Positions 29,727 through 38,492 of a DNA stretch of 38,495 nt are shown here, one piece after another. Where the stretch lies: assembly GCA_000739515.1 (NCBI GenBank), contig DF820456.1, positions 624,519 through 663,013 of the forward strand, written 5' to 3'. The stretch's first letter is position 1; each line of letters begins with the position of its first letter. The position numbers and the translations under genes were made by a program. This DNA comes from Candidatus Moduliflexus flocculans. GTDB taxonomy: Bacteria; Moduliflexota; Moduliflexia; Moduliflexales; Moduliflexaceae. Below the pieces are notes generated by a model that saw only the letters and a list, made by a program, of their open reading frames with translations, was not told the origin of the DNA and made no database searches.

Positions 29727-31064
29727 CTAAAAGCTGTAGCGCAATTCGGCATACACGCGGTCTTTTTCATCGAATTGGCCGTAGAATGAATCATCGTCGC
29801 CGCCGCCGATGATGTCGAAGCCGAACGTGGTTTTCCAGGCGTCAGTGATGGCGTATTCGAGTTTCGGGTTGATGTGATAATCGCCGTCATTCGCGCGATA
29901 TTCTGCCCGAATTTCCGTTTTGAGCGTTTCTTCCTGATTCAGGTCTTTGGCAACGCGCAGCGTAAACAGCGTGGTCACTTCGTCATCCGGCGTGATCATC
30001 TCTTCATAATCAAGAATGTACTTCTGATACGCCTGAAGCAGCCAGCTCATATCCCAAAAATCGCGTTCAAACGCGAGCGCGTATTCCACATCCGTTTTAT
30101 CCACGACCATCTCTTTGACGGTCGGATCGTCCACGCTGAAGCGCTCGCCGATTTTCGCGGCAAGTTCGAAGCGAACGACCGTGCCGAAAAACACGTTGAC
30201 GACACTGCCGCCGACGATATTCACCCGGGCGTGGGCGGGCGTGACCGTGAGCGTGCTGGTCGAGGCATTGAGCGTCTTCTTTTTAAATGGCTGGTCATTC
30301 CAGGAATAGAGGTAGTTCAACGAAAAATCCCATCCGCCCGTCACGCCCTGAAAACGCAGTCCGTATTCGGTATTGCCCACCTGGACAGGCGGCGTTTCTT
30401 CATCCGCCACGTTCAGCGTCAATCCGGCTGGCACAGCGGCGCGAGCTAATTCGAATTCCGACCCGGTATGCGCGAGTTCCGTAAACGTCATGTCTGGAAT
30501 GAGCAGGAATTGCAGCGAATAATCTGGCGTAAAATAATATTCGAAATTTCCCATCCAGAGCGGAATGCGGATGTCGGCAAGATCAGCAAAAATAAACTCT
30601 TGCAAATCCAGCGGGTTGACGGCATCCAACACGCGGAGGCTGTCGGTTTTTTCCCAGTTGACAATCTGGCGGCCAAGCCGCATTTCGAATTTCTGGAAGG
30701 ACAGGTTTAATGTGACTTCACGCGGATCAACATAAGCGCGATAATCCTCTTCGTCTTCAACCGCTAAATCGTCGTCAAGGTCGTAGATTGCGTCGTACAC
30801 GCCCAGGAGATCGAGTTTGAGGTTTACGACATCGCCGAAGTTCTGATTAAATTTCAGGTCAAGACTATTCTTGACTTTCGTGAATCCGGTGGGCTCGGCA
30901 ATGCGGTAGGCCGTGTTGTTTTCGATATAACCGTCGAATGCCCCGCTAAATTTTTTCCAGATGCCTGGAGATTCGTTGTTTTCATCTTGAGCCTGCGCCG
31001 GGGCAGCGAGGGCGCAGAGCAGGAACAGCAGGGAGATCGGTCGGAAAAAAGTTCGTGTGTTCAT
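29727..31064 (-). CDS. DUF1302-like outer-membrane beta-barrel protein
   Basis: 445 residues. The signal peptide is at about 1-25 (FFRPISLLFLLCALAAPAQA, cut before QDEN). The mature part is full of alternating aromatic/hydrophobic strands (KNSLDLKFNQNFGDVVNLKL) and ends in ...VYAELRYSF, the terminal Phe expected for barrels inserted by BamA. Central motifs (MRLGRQIVNWEKTDSLRVLD, AVNPLD) are typical of DUF1302-family porin-like proteins found beside RND-type exporters. It probably gives the outer-membrane component of the exporter set encoded upstream (31171-34496). No clear ribosome binding site precedes ATG 31064. The 106 bp before it hold an imperfect inverted repeat (CGCAAGAG and CTCTTGCG). 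Confidence 0.82.
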   Translation of the reverse strand: MNTRTFFRPISLLFLLCALAAPAQAQDENNESPGIWKKFSGAFDGYIENNTAYRIAEPTGFTKVKNSLDLKFNQNFGDVVNLKLDLLGVYDAIYDLDDDLAVEDEEDYRAYVDPREVTLNLSFQKFEMRLGRQIVNWEKTDSLRVLDAVNPLDLQEFIFADLADIRIPLWMGNFEYYFTPDYSLQFLLIPDMTFTELAHTGSEFELARAAVPAGLTLNVADEETPPVQVGNTEYGLRFQGVTGGWDFSLNYLYSWNDQPFKKKTLNASTSTLTVTPAHARVNIVGGSVVNVFFGTVVRFELAAKIGERFSVDDPTVKEMVVDKTDVEYALAFERDFWDMSWLLQAYQKYILDYEEMITPDDEVTTLFTLRVAKDLNQEETLKTEIRAEYRANDGDYHINPKLEYAITDAWKTTFGFDIIGGGDDDSFYGQFDEKDRVYAELRYSF

Positions 31065-31170
31065 ACAAAATCAACACAAATGGCGCAAGAGAAGCAACGG
31101 ACGCAAACGCCTCTTTTGTCTGTTGCGACGCTTGTGTTCGTTGCGCCATTCGCGTCTCTTGCGTTAAAAA

Positions 31171-31983
31171 TCAGTTCGCGCCTTTGGTTAATTGGCGTTC
31201 GGAGAAGAGGTCATCGCTCAGGCCGGTATTATGCTTAATATCGCTGAACTTGAAGACAGTGGTATGTTTTTCTTTGTCATTCACCATCTTCATCGTGTGT
31301 GCCGTCCAGATATTGTCCTCTTGCTGAATATCGGACACTGTCAATTCTTTGATGAACTCGAGTTTTTTATCGAAAAATTTGGCTTTGATGGGCATCCAGA
31401 TGTCGCCGCGCACCCATAATTCGCCACGTCCGTAACCGGTCTTTTTGATGATACTTTCGTCTTTCGGCAGCATTTCGATATGATAGCATTCCACGCCGTC
31501 AATCGTTTCCTGGCCGATCATGGTGTAGGTATAGTCATCAACGCTGCGTTTGCCCATATCATCAAAGGTGAAGTCCGTGCCCATGAAATAATCTTTCTTG
31601 TTGCTGCCAGAGATGCGGCGCGTTTTTTTGGCCGCAGGCAGATAAAGCCATTGATCGTCATCTTTGCTCGAATCATCGTAGTTCCAGCTTAAAAACGCTG
31701 CGTCTTTCACGTCTGCCGGTTCCTTGAAAAACATCACCATTTTGGTGTCTTTGCCATAATCTTTGCGATAGGCCACGACTTTACGGATGCGTTCCTGCCC
31801 TTTATCGTTGGTCAACACCATTTCGAGGTTACCGATTTCATCGTCGCCATCGTCGCGTTCATCCGCGTTAACTGCGACCTGTCTTGCTTCAATTTGCGGC
31901 AATTCCGCCTGCGCAGCCAGCGCAGATATGCCCATCCAACATCCCATGCTCACTACCATTGTCCACAGCATTTGTTTTTTCAT
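31171..31983 (-). CDS. Outer-membrane lipoprotein-sorting (LolA-like) protein
   Basis: 270 residues. The signal peptide is at about 1-27 (cleavage after ALAAQA). The mature domain has the features of the LolA-like family that accompanies RND exporters: KVVAYRKDYGKDTKMVMFFK, DAAFLSWNYDDSSKDDDQWL-YLPAAKKTRRISGS, DFTFDDMGKRSVDDYTY, GRGELWVRGDIWMPIKAKFF. Such proteins have an open hydrophobic cavity and are thought to carry lipids or hydrophobic molecules across the periplasm. ATG 31983 follows AAAGGA. It lies between the RND gene and the barrel gene, all on the minus strand, consistent with a trans-envelope route. Confidence 0.9.
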   Translation of the reverse strand: MKKQMLWTMVVSMGCWMGISALAAQAELPQIEARQVAVNADERDDGDDEIGNLEMVLTNDKGQERIRKVVAYRKDYGKDTKMVMFFKEPADVKDAAFLSWNYDDSSKDDDQWLYLPAAKKTRRISGSNKKDYFMGTDFTFDDMGKRSVDDYTYTMIGQETIDGVECYHIEMLPKDESIIKKTGYGRGELWVRGDIWMPIKAKFFDKKLEFIKELTVSDIQQEDNIWTAHTMKMVNDKEKHTTVFKFSDIKHNTGLSDDLFSERQLTKGAN

Positions 31984-32108
31984 AATAATTTTTCCTTTGT
32001 TGTTGTGTTGAGATGCCCGGCATGTGTATCACGCTGAACATCTCGTTGTTGAATGAGCGGGAAGGCGCTCCCGCTCTCCCATTGCGGGAATGCACCCCGC
32101 ATGATCAA

Positions 32109-34496
32109 TTATAATTCCATGCTCTTCGTGGCAAACTTTGGGCGTAATGTCACTAAGATCGCGGGCAGCACGATCATGCTGACAGACGACGAGATGAACA
32201 TGACTGCCGCGACTAATGCGCCCAATCGGATCAGCGGCACGAAGGTTGAAAAAACCATGACAAGAAATCCCAGGGCTACTGATGTGGCGTTAAACAAAAT
32301 CGCCTGCCCGGATGAAATCGCGGTTTCGACGGCTGCCCTGAAAAAGCCGTCATGGGTGTTCGGCAATTTCAGCGTGCTGAATTCGTAGCGGAAACGAGTC
32401 AGAAAGTGGATCGCATAATCCACGCCGATGCCGACCGCCACGTTGGCGACAATCGAAGTTCCGACTTCCAGCGGCACTTTCAGGAAGCCCATCGCGGCGA
32501 AATTCACTAATACCGTGATGGAGAGTGGCACAATCGCAATTGTGCCGCCGACAAGCGAACGGAAGATGATGCAGTTCAAAATCCAAACGGTGAGAATCGA
32601 GGAGATGATACTGCTGATCTGCCCTTTGACGACATAACGATCCATCACGACCGGCGTGTAGGCGCTCCCTGTGACGCGCACCTTGTAGGCCGGGTCGAAA
32701 TTGGCTTTGGCGTAAGCATATACTTCTTCAAGCACCTGCTGCGTATGCTTGGTGTTGCCATTTTTTGAGAGCAGAATAATGCGCCCTTTCTGATATTCGT
32801 AATCCACGACGTTCGAGAAATCGTCCGGATCGCCGCCAGATTCATACGTCAACAGGTATTGCGCCACTAAGTCGCGCGTATCGGGCAGTGTGTAAAATGC
32901 CGGGTCGTTTTCGTTCATCGCCATATTCATTTTTTTGATGTAATCGGCGAGCGACATGGTTTTGCCGATGGCCGGAAATGTTTGTTCAATATGGCGCTGC
33001 AAACCTTCCATGTTTCGCAGAATCGTCGGTTCTTTCATGGAATCTGGCTCCGGGCCTTCAACAATCACGCTGAACATGTGCGTGCCGCCGAAATGCTGCG
33101 ACAGCGCATCGTCGTCGTTGCGCACCTGAGTTCCCTGCCGGAAATAGGCAATGCCATTATCGTTGACTTCCAGCCGCGATGCGCCCCACGCGCCGAGCGC
33201 GATGATGACAAGCGCGGCCAATAGCACCCACATGCGATGATTGATCGCTAATGTGACCTGTCCCCGGCGATACTTCTGGGTGTGGGTCAGTTTGCCGGCG
33301 ATGGCTTTTTCTTCGTCAGTTTCATGGCGTTCCGGCAGTTTTTCTAAGAACAAAATCGCGGGGACAAAGACCATTGCCAACACGAGCGCGATAAACGTTC
33401 CGAACGCGGCAAACACACCAAAGTCCCGAATCGGAATGACCGCCGACGTATAAAGCGTAGCAAATCCGGCAACGGTGGTTAAACCGGCCATAATGACGGC
33501 GATGCCGATTTTGCTGAAACAGGCGGCAAAAATTTCGTCTTTCGGCAGGCCACGATTGACTTCATCGTAATAATCACGAGTAATGTGAATGGCGTAGGCC
33601 GTACCGACCGAGACGAGAATGACGGGGATCGCGGTGCAGGTCAGCGAGAGCTTGACGCCGAGGAGCGCCATCGCGCCAATCGTCCAGATGACAGAGAGGG
33701 CGACATTCAACAGCGGCAGCGCGACGCCGCGCACGGTTTTGAATGAAAGATAGAGCGTGATGGCGACCACGAGAAAGGCGATGGGGAGCAAGTTGCGAAT
33801 ATCTTTGAGCATGTATTCGCCGAGCAGGACGTTGATGGATGTGTAGCCGGAATAGTGGTAAGATTCGCCTGGCTCTTTGTTGGCATCAACGATCTTGCGC
33901 ACTTCTTTGAAGACGGATTCTTGTGTCTCCATGCTGGCATTCGGTTCTAATTCCACGACAATTGAGGTCGCTTTGCCGTCTTTCGACACGAGATTGTTCA
34001 CCAGCACATCCCAGAGTTCGACCTGTTCCCGGGTTTTCTGCGTTTGTTCTTCGGTTTCTGGCAGTTCGTCTTCATCTACGAACGGATAGACTTCCATGCC
34101 GCCGTCCACCCCTTCGATATTTTTGATGGTGGCGAGGCTGGTGACATCATCCACGCCGTCAATTTCTTTAAAGGCAGCGGTTAAGGTGGCGATTTTGGCG
34201 AGCGTCTTCGGCGTATAGATGTTATCAGTCACAACGCCGATATAGACGACGTCGTCGTTGCCGAAAATTTCCTGCATTTGCTCGTTATAGATACGCTCTG
34301 CGTCGTTCGGCGGAATGAAATCGCGCGAGTCGTTATTTAATTTAATTTGGGGGATAAAATAGGCAAAAAAGAGGGTCACGCCGATGACGAGCGCGATCAC
34401 AAGTTTTGGAAATCGAATCACGAATTTCCCAATCCATTTCATCATATCGGTAGTGTTTTTCAGGAATTGACCGCCAACTCCTGAAAAAACAAGCAT
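32109..34496 (-). CDS. RND-superfamily exporter (MmpL/hopanoid-transporter-like)
   Basis: 795 residues with the duplicated RND layout: TM1 at about 28-48, a large periplasmic loop, then a cluster of TMs (about 235-400) including an SSD-like segment. TM7, a second loop and a second TM cluster (about 650-790) follow. Motifs include SVGTAYAIHITRDYYDEVNR and its C-terminal counterpart VGIGVDYAIHFLTRFRYEFS, both of the GxxYxxH/GxDYAIH type. This class is driven by the proton gradient and moves lipids or hydrophobic compounds, unlike tripartite AcrB. ATG 34496 overlaps the TetR stop (TAATG), indicating coupling; Met18 is an alternative start. The substrate is unknown. Confidence 0.9.
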   Translation of the reverse strand: MLVFSGVGGQFLKNTTDMMKWIGKFVIRFPKLVIALVIGVTLFFAYFIPQIKLNNDSRDFIPPNDAERIYNEQMQEIFGNDDVVYIGVVTDNIYTPKTLAKIATLTAAFKEIDGVDDVTSLATIKNIEGVDGGMEVYPFVDEDELPETEEQTQKTREQVELWDVLVNNLVSKDGKATSIVVELEPNASMETQESVFKEVRKIVDANKEPGESYHYSGYTSINVLLGEYMLKDIRNLLPIAFLVVAITLYLSFKTVRGVALPLLNVALSVIWTIGAMALLGVKLSLTCTAIPVILVSVGTAYAIHITRDYYDEVNRGLPKDEIFAACFSKIGIAVIMAGLTTVAGFATLYTSAVIPIRDFGVFAAFGTFIALVLAMVFVPAILFLEKLPERHETDEEKAIAGKLTHTQKYRRGQVTLAINHRMWVLLAALVIIALGAWGASRLEVNDNGIAYFRQGTQVRNDDDALSQHFGGTHMFSVIVEGPEPDSMKEPTILRNMEGLQRHIEQTFPAIGKTMSLADYIKKMNMAMNENDPAFYTLPDTRDLVAQYLLTYESGGDPDDFSNVVDYEYQKGRIILLSKNGNTKHTQQVLEEVYAYAKANFDPAYKVRVTGSAYTPVVMDRYVVKGQISSIISSILTVWILNCIIFRSLVGGTIAIVPLSITVLVNFAAMGFLKVPLEVGTSIVANVAVGIGVDYAIHFLTRFRYEFSTLKLPNTHDGFFRAAVETAISSGQAILFNATSVALGFLVMVFSTFVPLIRLGALVAAVMFISSSVSMIVLPAILVTLRPKFATKSMEL

Positions 34497-35149
34497 TAGA
34501 GTTGTCGTAAACTGGCAATGAGCAGTTCGGTGGTATAGTCTAACAATTCTTTGGCCGGCATGCCGACCATCTGTTGGTGTTCTTCATCGTCTAACATCAT
34601 CATGACGCCGGTTGCCGCGCCCCATAAGCTGTTCGCGGCTTTCCAGGCGTCCACCGGGCGAAACAGGCCGTCGTCAATTCCGCGTTGCAAAATATCGGAG
34701 ACGACCTGCAAGCAGATTCTGGTCTGCTGGTGCGACGCTGCCCAGATGACCGGATCGATTTTGCCTTTTATCCGTCCATGATAGAGCAGCGAGTGGATGT
34801 AAAAATATTCGGGGTATTTGTGATAAAAGGCATAGTACATATCCTTGATTTGCAGCACGAGCTCATCGGCGCGGCGCTGACCGAACTGGTCGCGGAGCGC
34901 GTTCAATTGCTGCGTGAGTTGCTCGATCCCCTGAGTAAAGACCGAAATATACAGTTCTTCTTTGCTTTTGAAATAGAGATAAATCGTGCCTTTGCTCAGT
35001 TCGGCCTGTTCTGCGACATCGTCAATTGTTGTCTGGTCTAAGCCTTTGGTGAAAAAGACTTCGCGTGCCGCTTCCAGGATGGCCTCCTGCCGGGCATGTT
35101 TCTCTCGTTCGCGTCGTTCTTGAACTCCCATAATTTTTATGACCTTCAT
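34496..35149 (-). CDS. TetR-family transcriptional regulator
   Basis: 217 residues. The N-terminal TetR domain reads RQEAILEAAREVFFTKGLDQ, TTIDDVAEQAELSKGTIYLYF, KSKEELYISVF: an exact helix-turn-helix pattern. The C-terminal ligand domain is undefined. The start at 35149 lacks a ribosome binding site; ATG 35131 (MGVQERRE) is an alternative with AAGG upstream. It is first in the exporter operon and likely represses it, releasing when it binds a hydrophobic ligand carried by the exporter. A palindrome TGACT-ATC-AGTCA lies 9 bp before the start. Confidence 0.92.
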   Translation of the reverse strand: MKVIKIMGVQERREREKHARQEAILEAAREVFFTKGLDQTTIDDVAEQAELSKGTIYLYFKSKEELYISVFTQGIEQLTQQLNALRDQFGQRRADELVLQIKDMYYAFYHKYPEYFYIHSLLYHGRIKGKIDPVIWAASHQQTRICLQVVSDILQRGIDDGLFRPVDAWKAANSLWGAATGVMMMLDDEEHQQMVGMPAKELLDYTTELLIASLRQL

Positions 35150-35157
35150 TAAAATAA

Positions 35158-35210
35158 TGACTATCAGTCAGTGTTTGAATAAACAATAATTTATGACTGA
35201 AACTTGTCAA
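35158..35210 (-). promoter_or_regulatory. Promoter and TetR operator of the exporter operon
   Basis: On the minus strand TTGACA (35205-35210) and TATTGT (35183-35188) are 16 bp apart. Downstream lies the palindrome TGACT-GAT-AGTCA (35158-35170), and an extra CAGTCA half-site lies in the spacer. TetR repressors bind palindromes of this size. Confidence 0.55.
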
Positions 35211-35230
35211 GAGAAATTTGTAAATTTTTT

Positions 35231-35354
35231 GTAACTATTTACCAGCCACCACGAAACACACGAAATACACGAAAAAAATCAAAAAATTCATGCAATGTCC
35301 AAAGGAGTTTCCCATATTTTCGTGTATTTCGTGTGTTTCGTGGTAAATAATTAC
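35231..35354. repeat. MITE-like palindromic element with GTAAYTATTTA termini (copy 3, distinct interior)
   Basis: The termini are GTAACTATTTACC (35231-35243) and GGTAAATAATTAC (35342-35354). Inside is a perfect 27-bp inverted repeat, 35249-35275 with 35317-35343, made of CACGAAA and CACGAAATA-like repeats. The interior is unrelated to the other elements although the ends are the same. It lies 20 bp behind the TetR promoter. Confidence 0.82.
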
Positions 35355-35378
35355 AATTTTTTTAAGTAGTCTGATTGT

Positions 35379-35655
35379 AATTACTTGCTGAGGTTACGCA
35401 GCATTTCCGCGAATTCCCCTCCCAGGAGCAGGGCTGTTAAGTTCTCAATTTGGCGAGGGGAGGAAAATTCGCCCTCGTTCCACGCTCTGTGTGGAACGTC
35501 GCCTCTCGGACGCTCCGCGTCCCGTTTCGCCGCAGAACGGCGTGGTCAAGGCATTCCACGCGGAGCGTGGAACGAGAACTTACCAGCCTGCTCCTGGAAG
35601 GAGAGTTGGCGGTCATTCGCATCGAATCGGCTGCGCAATATCAGTTACTTATGAA
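35379..35655. repeat. Composite palindromic element with nested inverted repeats
   Basis: The outer ends TGTAATTACTTGCTGAGG and TCAGTTACTTATG are distantly inverted. Next come imperfect arms 35422-35446 and 35574-35597 (CCAGGAGCAGG...TTCTC and its mirror), then perfect 14-bp arms CTCGTTCCACGCTC (35474-35487) and GAGCGTGGAACGAG (35563-35576). The small palindrome CGTTCCACG / CGTGGAACG is repeated. No gene is supported here. From 35656 to the integrase stop I see nothing. Confidence 0.6.
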
Positions 35656-35738
35656 TCATGCGGTATGAGTACGTTTTTTGAAATTTTCCGCAGAGGTGCG
35701 GGGATTGCTGGCAGGATGTCTGTCCTGCTCCCTTTTTA

Positions 35739-36710
<972 letters not shown>

Positions 36711-37006
36711 CGGATCGCTCCTTCAACGACAATGAATTTGAGAAGGGAGCGAATGATGCCTGTATTACGTCATCGGGTATGCTCGCTTCTCAGGGGTATT
36801 TTTTTCTCATTTCGTTGGCGTTTTTTTCTGATACGCCTTCTCTATTCGGCGTCGCCACCGCTTCTTTCGCTGGTGATCTTACGCGAAACAGGTTTGTCCT
36901 GCTGAATATTTCTTGACAAATGTTATGTTCTCAGGAAATTTTTACCTGTTTCTCTCCTGTGTTGCATTGATTGCAGATGGTTTTGCGCGTGTCAAGCATT
37001 TTTTTT
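36711..37006. other. Region upstream of intI, expected place of attI
   Basis: This 296-bp stretch should hold the integrase promoter (minus strand) and attI. I could not find a core of the form GTTRRRY; the closest is GTTATGT at 36922-36928, beside a TTGACA (36913-36918) whose -10 is unclear. Short open frames here (36690-36905, 36704-36916) have no family features and are not called. Confidence 0.4.
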
Positions 37007-37618
37007 ATGCCGATTACCTCAACGTACTATCTCAGCCTTGAGCAGGTCTTTGGCGTTTTGAATGAGACCTTATTCGATAAACGGTTGCCTGACGTGCTGT
37101 TGACGATGCAGCGACGCAACAGTCATGGCTATTTTGCGCCGAAACGCTTTCAGCATCGTCAGCAAGGGGAGATGATGGTTGATGAAATCGCGTTGAATCC
37201 GGACCGGTTCGACCGGGAGGATGTGGATATTCTGGCGGCGTTCGCGCATGATTTGTGTCATCTCTGGCAGCAGTATTACGGGAAACCGGGGCGGAAAGGG
37301 TATCATAATCGCGAATGGGCGGACAAAATGATTGAGATCGGGTTGATGCCGTCGCACACTGGGCAGCCAGACGGGAAGCAGACCGGGCAGCGGATGTCGC
37401 ATTATCTTCTGGCGGGGGGCCGATTCGAGCGTGCGATGGCGTCTCTTTTTACGGAGTCCCACATTTCCTGGAAAAGCCAGTCGCAAGGAGAAGGGGCGCG
37501 GAGGATACGACAGACTCGTCAGAAATATACCTGTCCTGGATGCGGCTTGAATGTCTGGGCAAAACCTGCGGCGAATATTGTTTGCGGGGACTGTCAGCGC
37601 GTTTGTGAAACGGCGTGA
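37007..37618 (+). CDS. SprT-like zinc-binding domain protein with HDxxH active site
   Basis: 203 residues from ATG 37007; upstream in-frame starts (36971 TTG, 36977 ATG) would add a hydrophobic stretch not typical of the family. SprT core: LSLEQVFGVLNETLFDKRLP, then AAFAHDLCHLWQQYYGKPGR and KGYHNREWADKMIEIGLMPS. The zinc motif is HDLCH (about 81-85) in place of HExxH, so the catalytic Glu is Asp. The C-terminal zinc ribbon has CPGC and CGDC (about 174-196). Close relatives with the same TGQPxGKxTGQRMSHY stretch are common on mobile elements. The first gene to the right of intI; cassette membership is unproven. A metallopeptidase or DNA-associated role is inferred from SprT/Spartan proteins only. 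Confidence 0.85.
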   Translation: MPITSTYYLSLEQVFGVLNETLFDKRLPDVLLTMQRRNSHGYFAPKRFQHRQQGEMMVDEIALNPDRFDREDVDILAAFAHDLCHLWQQYYGKPGRKGYHNREWADKMIEIGLMPSHTGQPDGKQTGQRMSHYLLAGGRFERAMASLFTESHISWKSQSQGEGARRIRQTRQKYTCPGCGLNVWAKPAANIVCGDCQRVCETA

Positions 37619-37653
37619 TGGGGGATTCTTCTGGTTGGGAAAAAACGATCAAT

Positions 37654-37669
37654 TGTATTGTGCAATACA
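37654..37669. promoter_or_regulatory. Palindromic candidate operator
   Basis: TGTATTG-TG-CAATACA is a perfect 7+2+7 inverted repeat, 9 bp before the start of the next gene and 35 bp after the SprT-like gene. Its size fits a repressor site. Confidence 0.4.
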
Positions 37670-37678
37670 CATTGTGTT

Positions 37679-38017
37679 ATGGTGATTCGGCGAACATTGC
37701 TGCCTGGGCAGAGCGGGACGAAAAAATTGCTGCGGGAGTATGGGGAGCGGTTGATATGCGTGCGTTATCGGTATGATGAGGCGCGGAACGTGCGGGTGAC
37801 GACGGTGGAATTGGTGGTGGAAGAGATTCCCTGGGAGCGGCAGCCGTTAAAAATCCCGAAGCATAAGATTGTGCATGTGAAGGTGGCGTATCACGAGAAA
37901 GAGTTGAAAGAACGCGTCAAGGCTGTCGGGGCAAAATGGAATTATAATTTACGGACGTGGGATGTGGCGTATGGTCAGGCGGAGGCGTTGGGGATATTGG
38001 ATCGAGTGGTGGAGTGA
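37679..38017 (+). CDS. Conserved small protein of SprT-linked mobile regions
   Basis: 112 residues from ATG 37679; an upstream in-frame TTG at 37658 lies inside the palindrome and is less likely. Sequence features: MVIRRTLLPGQSGTKKLLRE, ERLICVRYRYDEARNVRVTT, VELVVEEIPW, and a C-terminal module VHVKVAYHEKELKERVKAVG, AKWNYNLRTWDVAYGQAEAL. The last module (vrVa..EkelkerVKaaGakWn...W.l.y) resembles the DUF5710-like fold found in proteins handling nucleic acid on plasmids and phages, but I cannot name a function. It follows the SprT-like gene on the same strand by 60 bp. The strong clustering of such genes with mobile DNA is recollection, not shown here. Confidence 0.7.
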   Translation: MVIRRTLLPGQSGTKKLLREYGERLICVRYRYDEARNVRVTTVELVVEEIPWERQPLKIPKHKIVHVKVAYHEKELKERVKAVGAKWNYNLRTWDVAYGQAEALGILDRVVE

Positions 38018-38030
38018 GGAGGCGAATATT

Positions 38031-38231
38031 TCTGTCTATATGTAACGGTATGCGTTTTTATTCTATTGATAGACAAGTCTGTCTATATATAGAATCTTTT
38101 TTCTGGATATAGACAGCGAATTTTGAATTTTTTCTTGTAGTGTTTGTTGAGATTTTTTTGAGTATTTCTGTCCAGATTTAGACATTTTAGGCGATTGGCG
38201 TGATTTGAGGATATGTCTATATCAAGACATG
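38031..38231. repeat. Cluster of TGTCTA(TAT) half-sites in both orientations
   Basis: TGTCTATAT occurs at 38033, 38080 and 38214, with the reverse form near 38070, 38107 and 38179. Two sites form TGTC-N8-GACA (38169-38184 and 38214-38229), and TAGACA-AGTC-TGTCTA lies at 38070-38085. The stretch is AT-rich and has no gene. It could be a multi-site operator or an iteron-like binding region. Confidence 0.6.
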
Positions 38232-38308
38232 GCGTTTTGGGAATGGATTGGCGGAAATGGCTTATAAATTGGCGGAGATGGGGTTGGTTGTTTGTGGGCG
38301 AATCCGCC

Positions 38309-38420
38309 TAATAACTTGTTCGGCTTCTTTTGCCCTTCTTAGACGGCAAAAAGAGGCGTTTTTTTTGTCAAGAATCTTTCCGGTGAGAAGGAGAGGAGCG
38401 AAGCCGAACAACTCGTTTGC
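38309..38420 (+). other. Possible attC (59-base-element-like) recombination site
   Basis: The left half GCCTAAT-AACTT-GTTCGGCTTC and right half GAAGCCGAAC-AACTC-GTTTGCA have the order of attC boxes (R'', spacer, L'' ... L', spacer, R'). L boxes are perfectly complementary over 10 bp and spacers are unpaired 5-nt blocks. The R boxes deviate from RYYYAAC/GTTRRRY, so this is tentative. A hairpin-forming centre of about 70 nt lies between. Confidence 0.35.
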
Positions 38421-38431
38421 AGCCGACTTCG

Positions 38432-38492
38432 AGAAGGGCGCGGAATAAAATTCAGAGCCTAACTATCGGCTTTAAGTGGCCGCGCCCTTCTC
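38432..38492. repeat. Inverted repeat enclosing a GCCTAAC box
   Basis: GAGAAGGGCGCGG (38432-38444) and CCGCGCCCTTCTC (38480-38492) are perfect 13-bp arms. The loop contains GCCTAAC (38457-38463), which fits the attC R'' consensus. The window ends before the structure can be judged. Confidence 0.5.

Noticed and set aside
38031..38231. CRISPR array
   Set aside because: The motifs are only 6-9 bp, in both orientations and irregularly spaced; no repeat-spacer pattern and no cas genes.
38248..38448. 66-codon frame and a 22-codon Trp-rich frame (MDWRKWLINWRRWGWLFVGE) near the attC-like site
   Set aside because: Repetitive TGGCGGA composition and overlap with inverted repeats; not supported as genes, though the short one ends at the GCCTAATAAC box as cassette genes often do.
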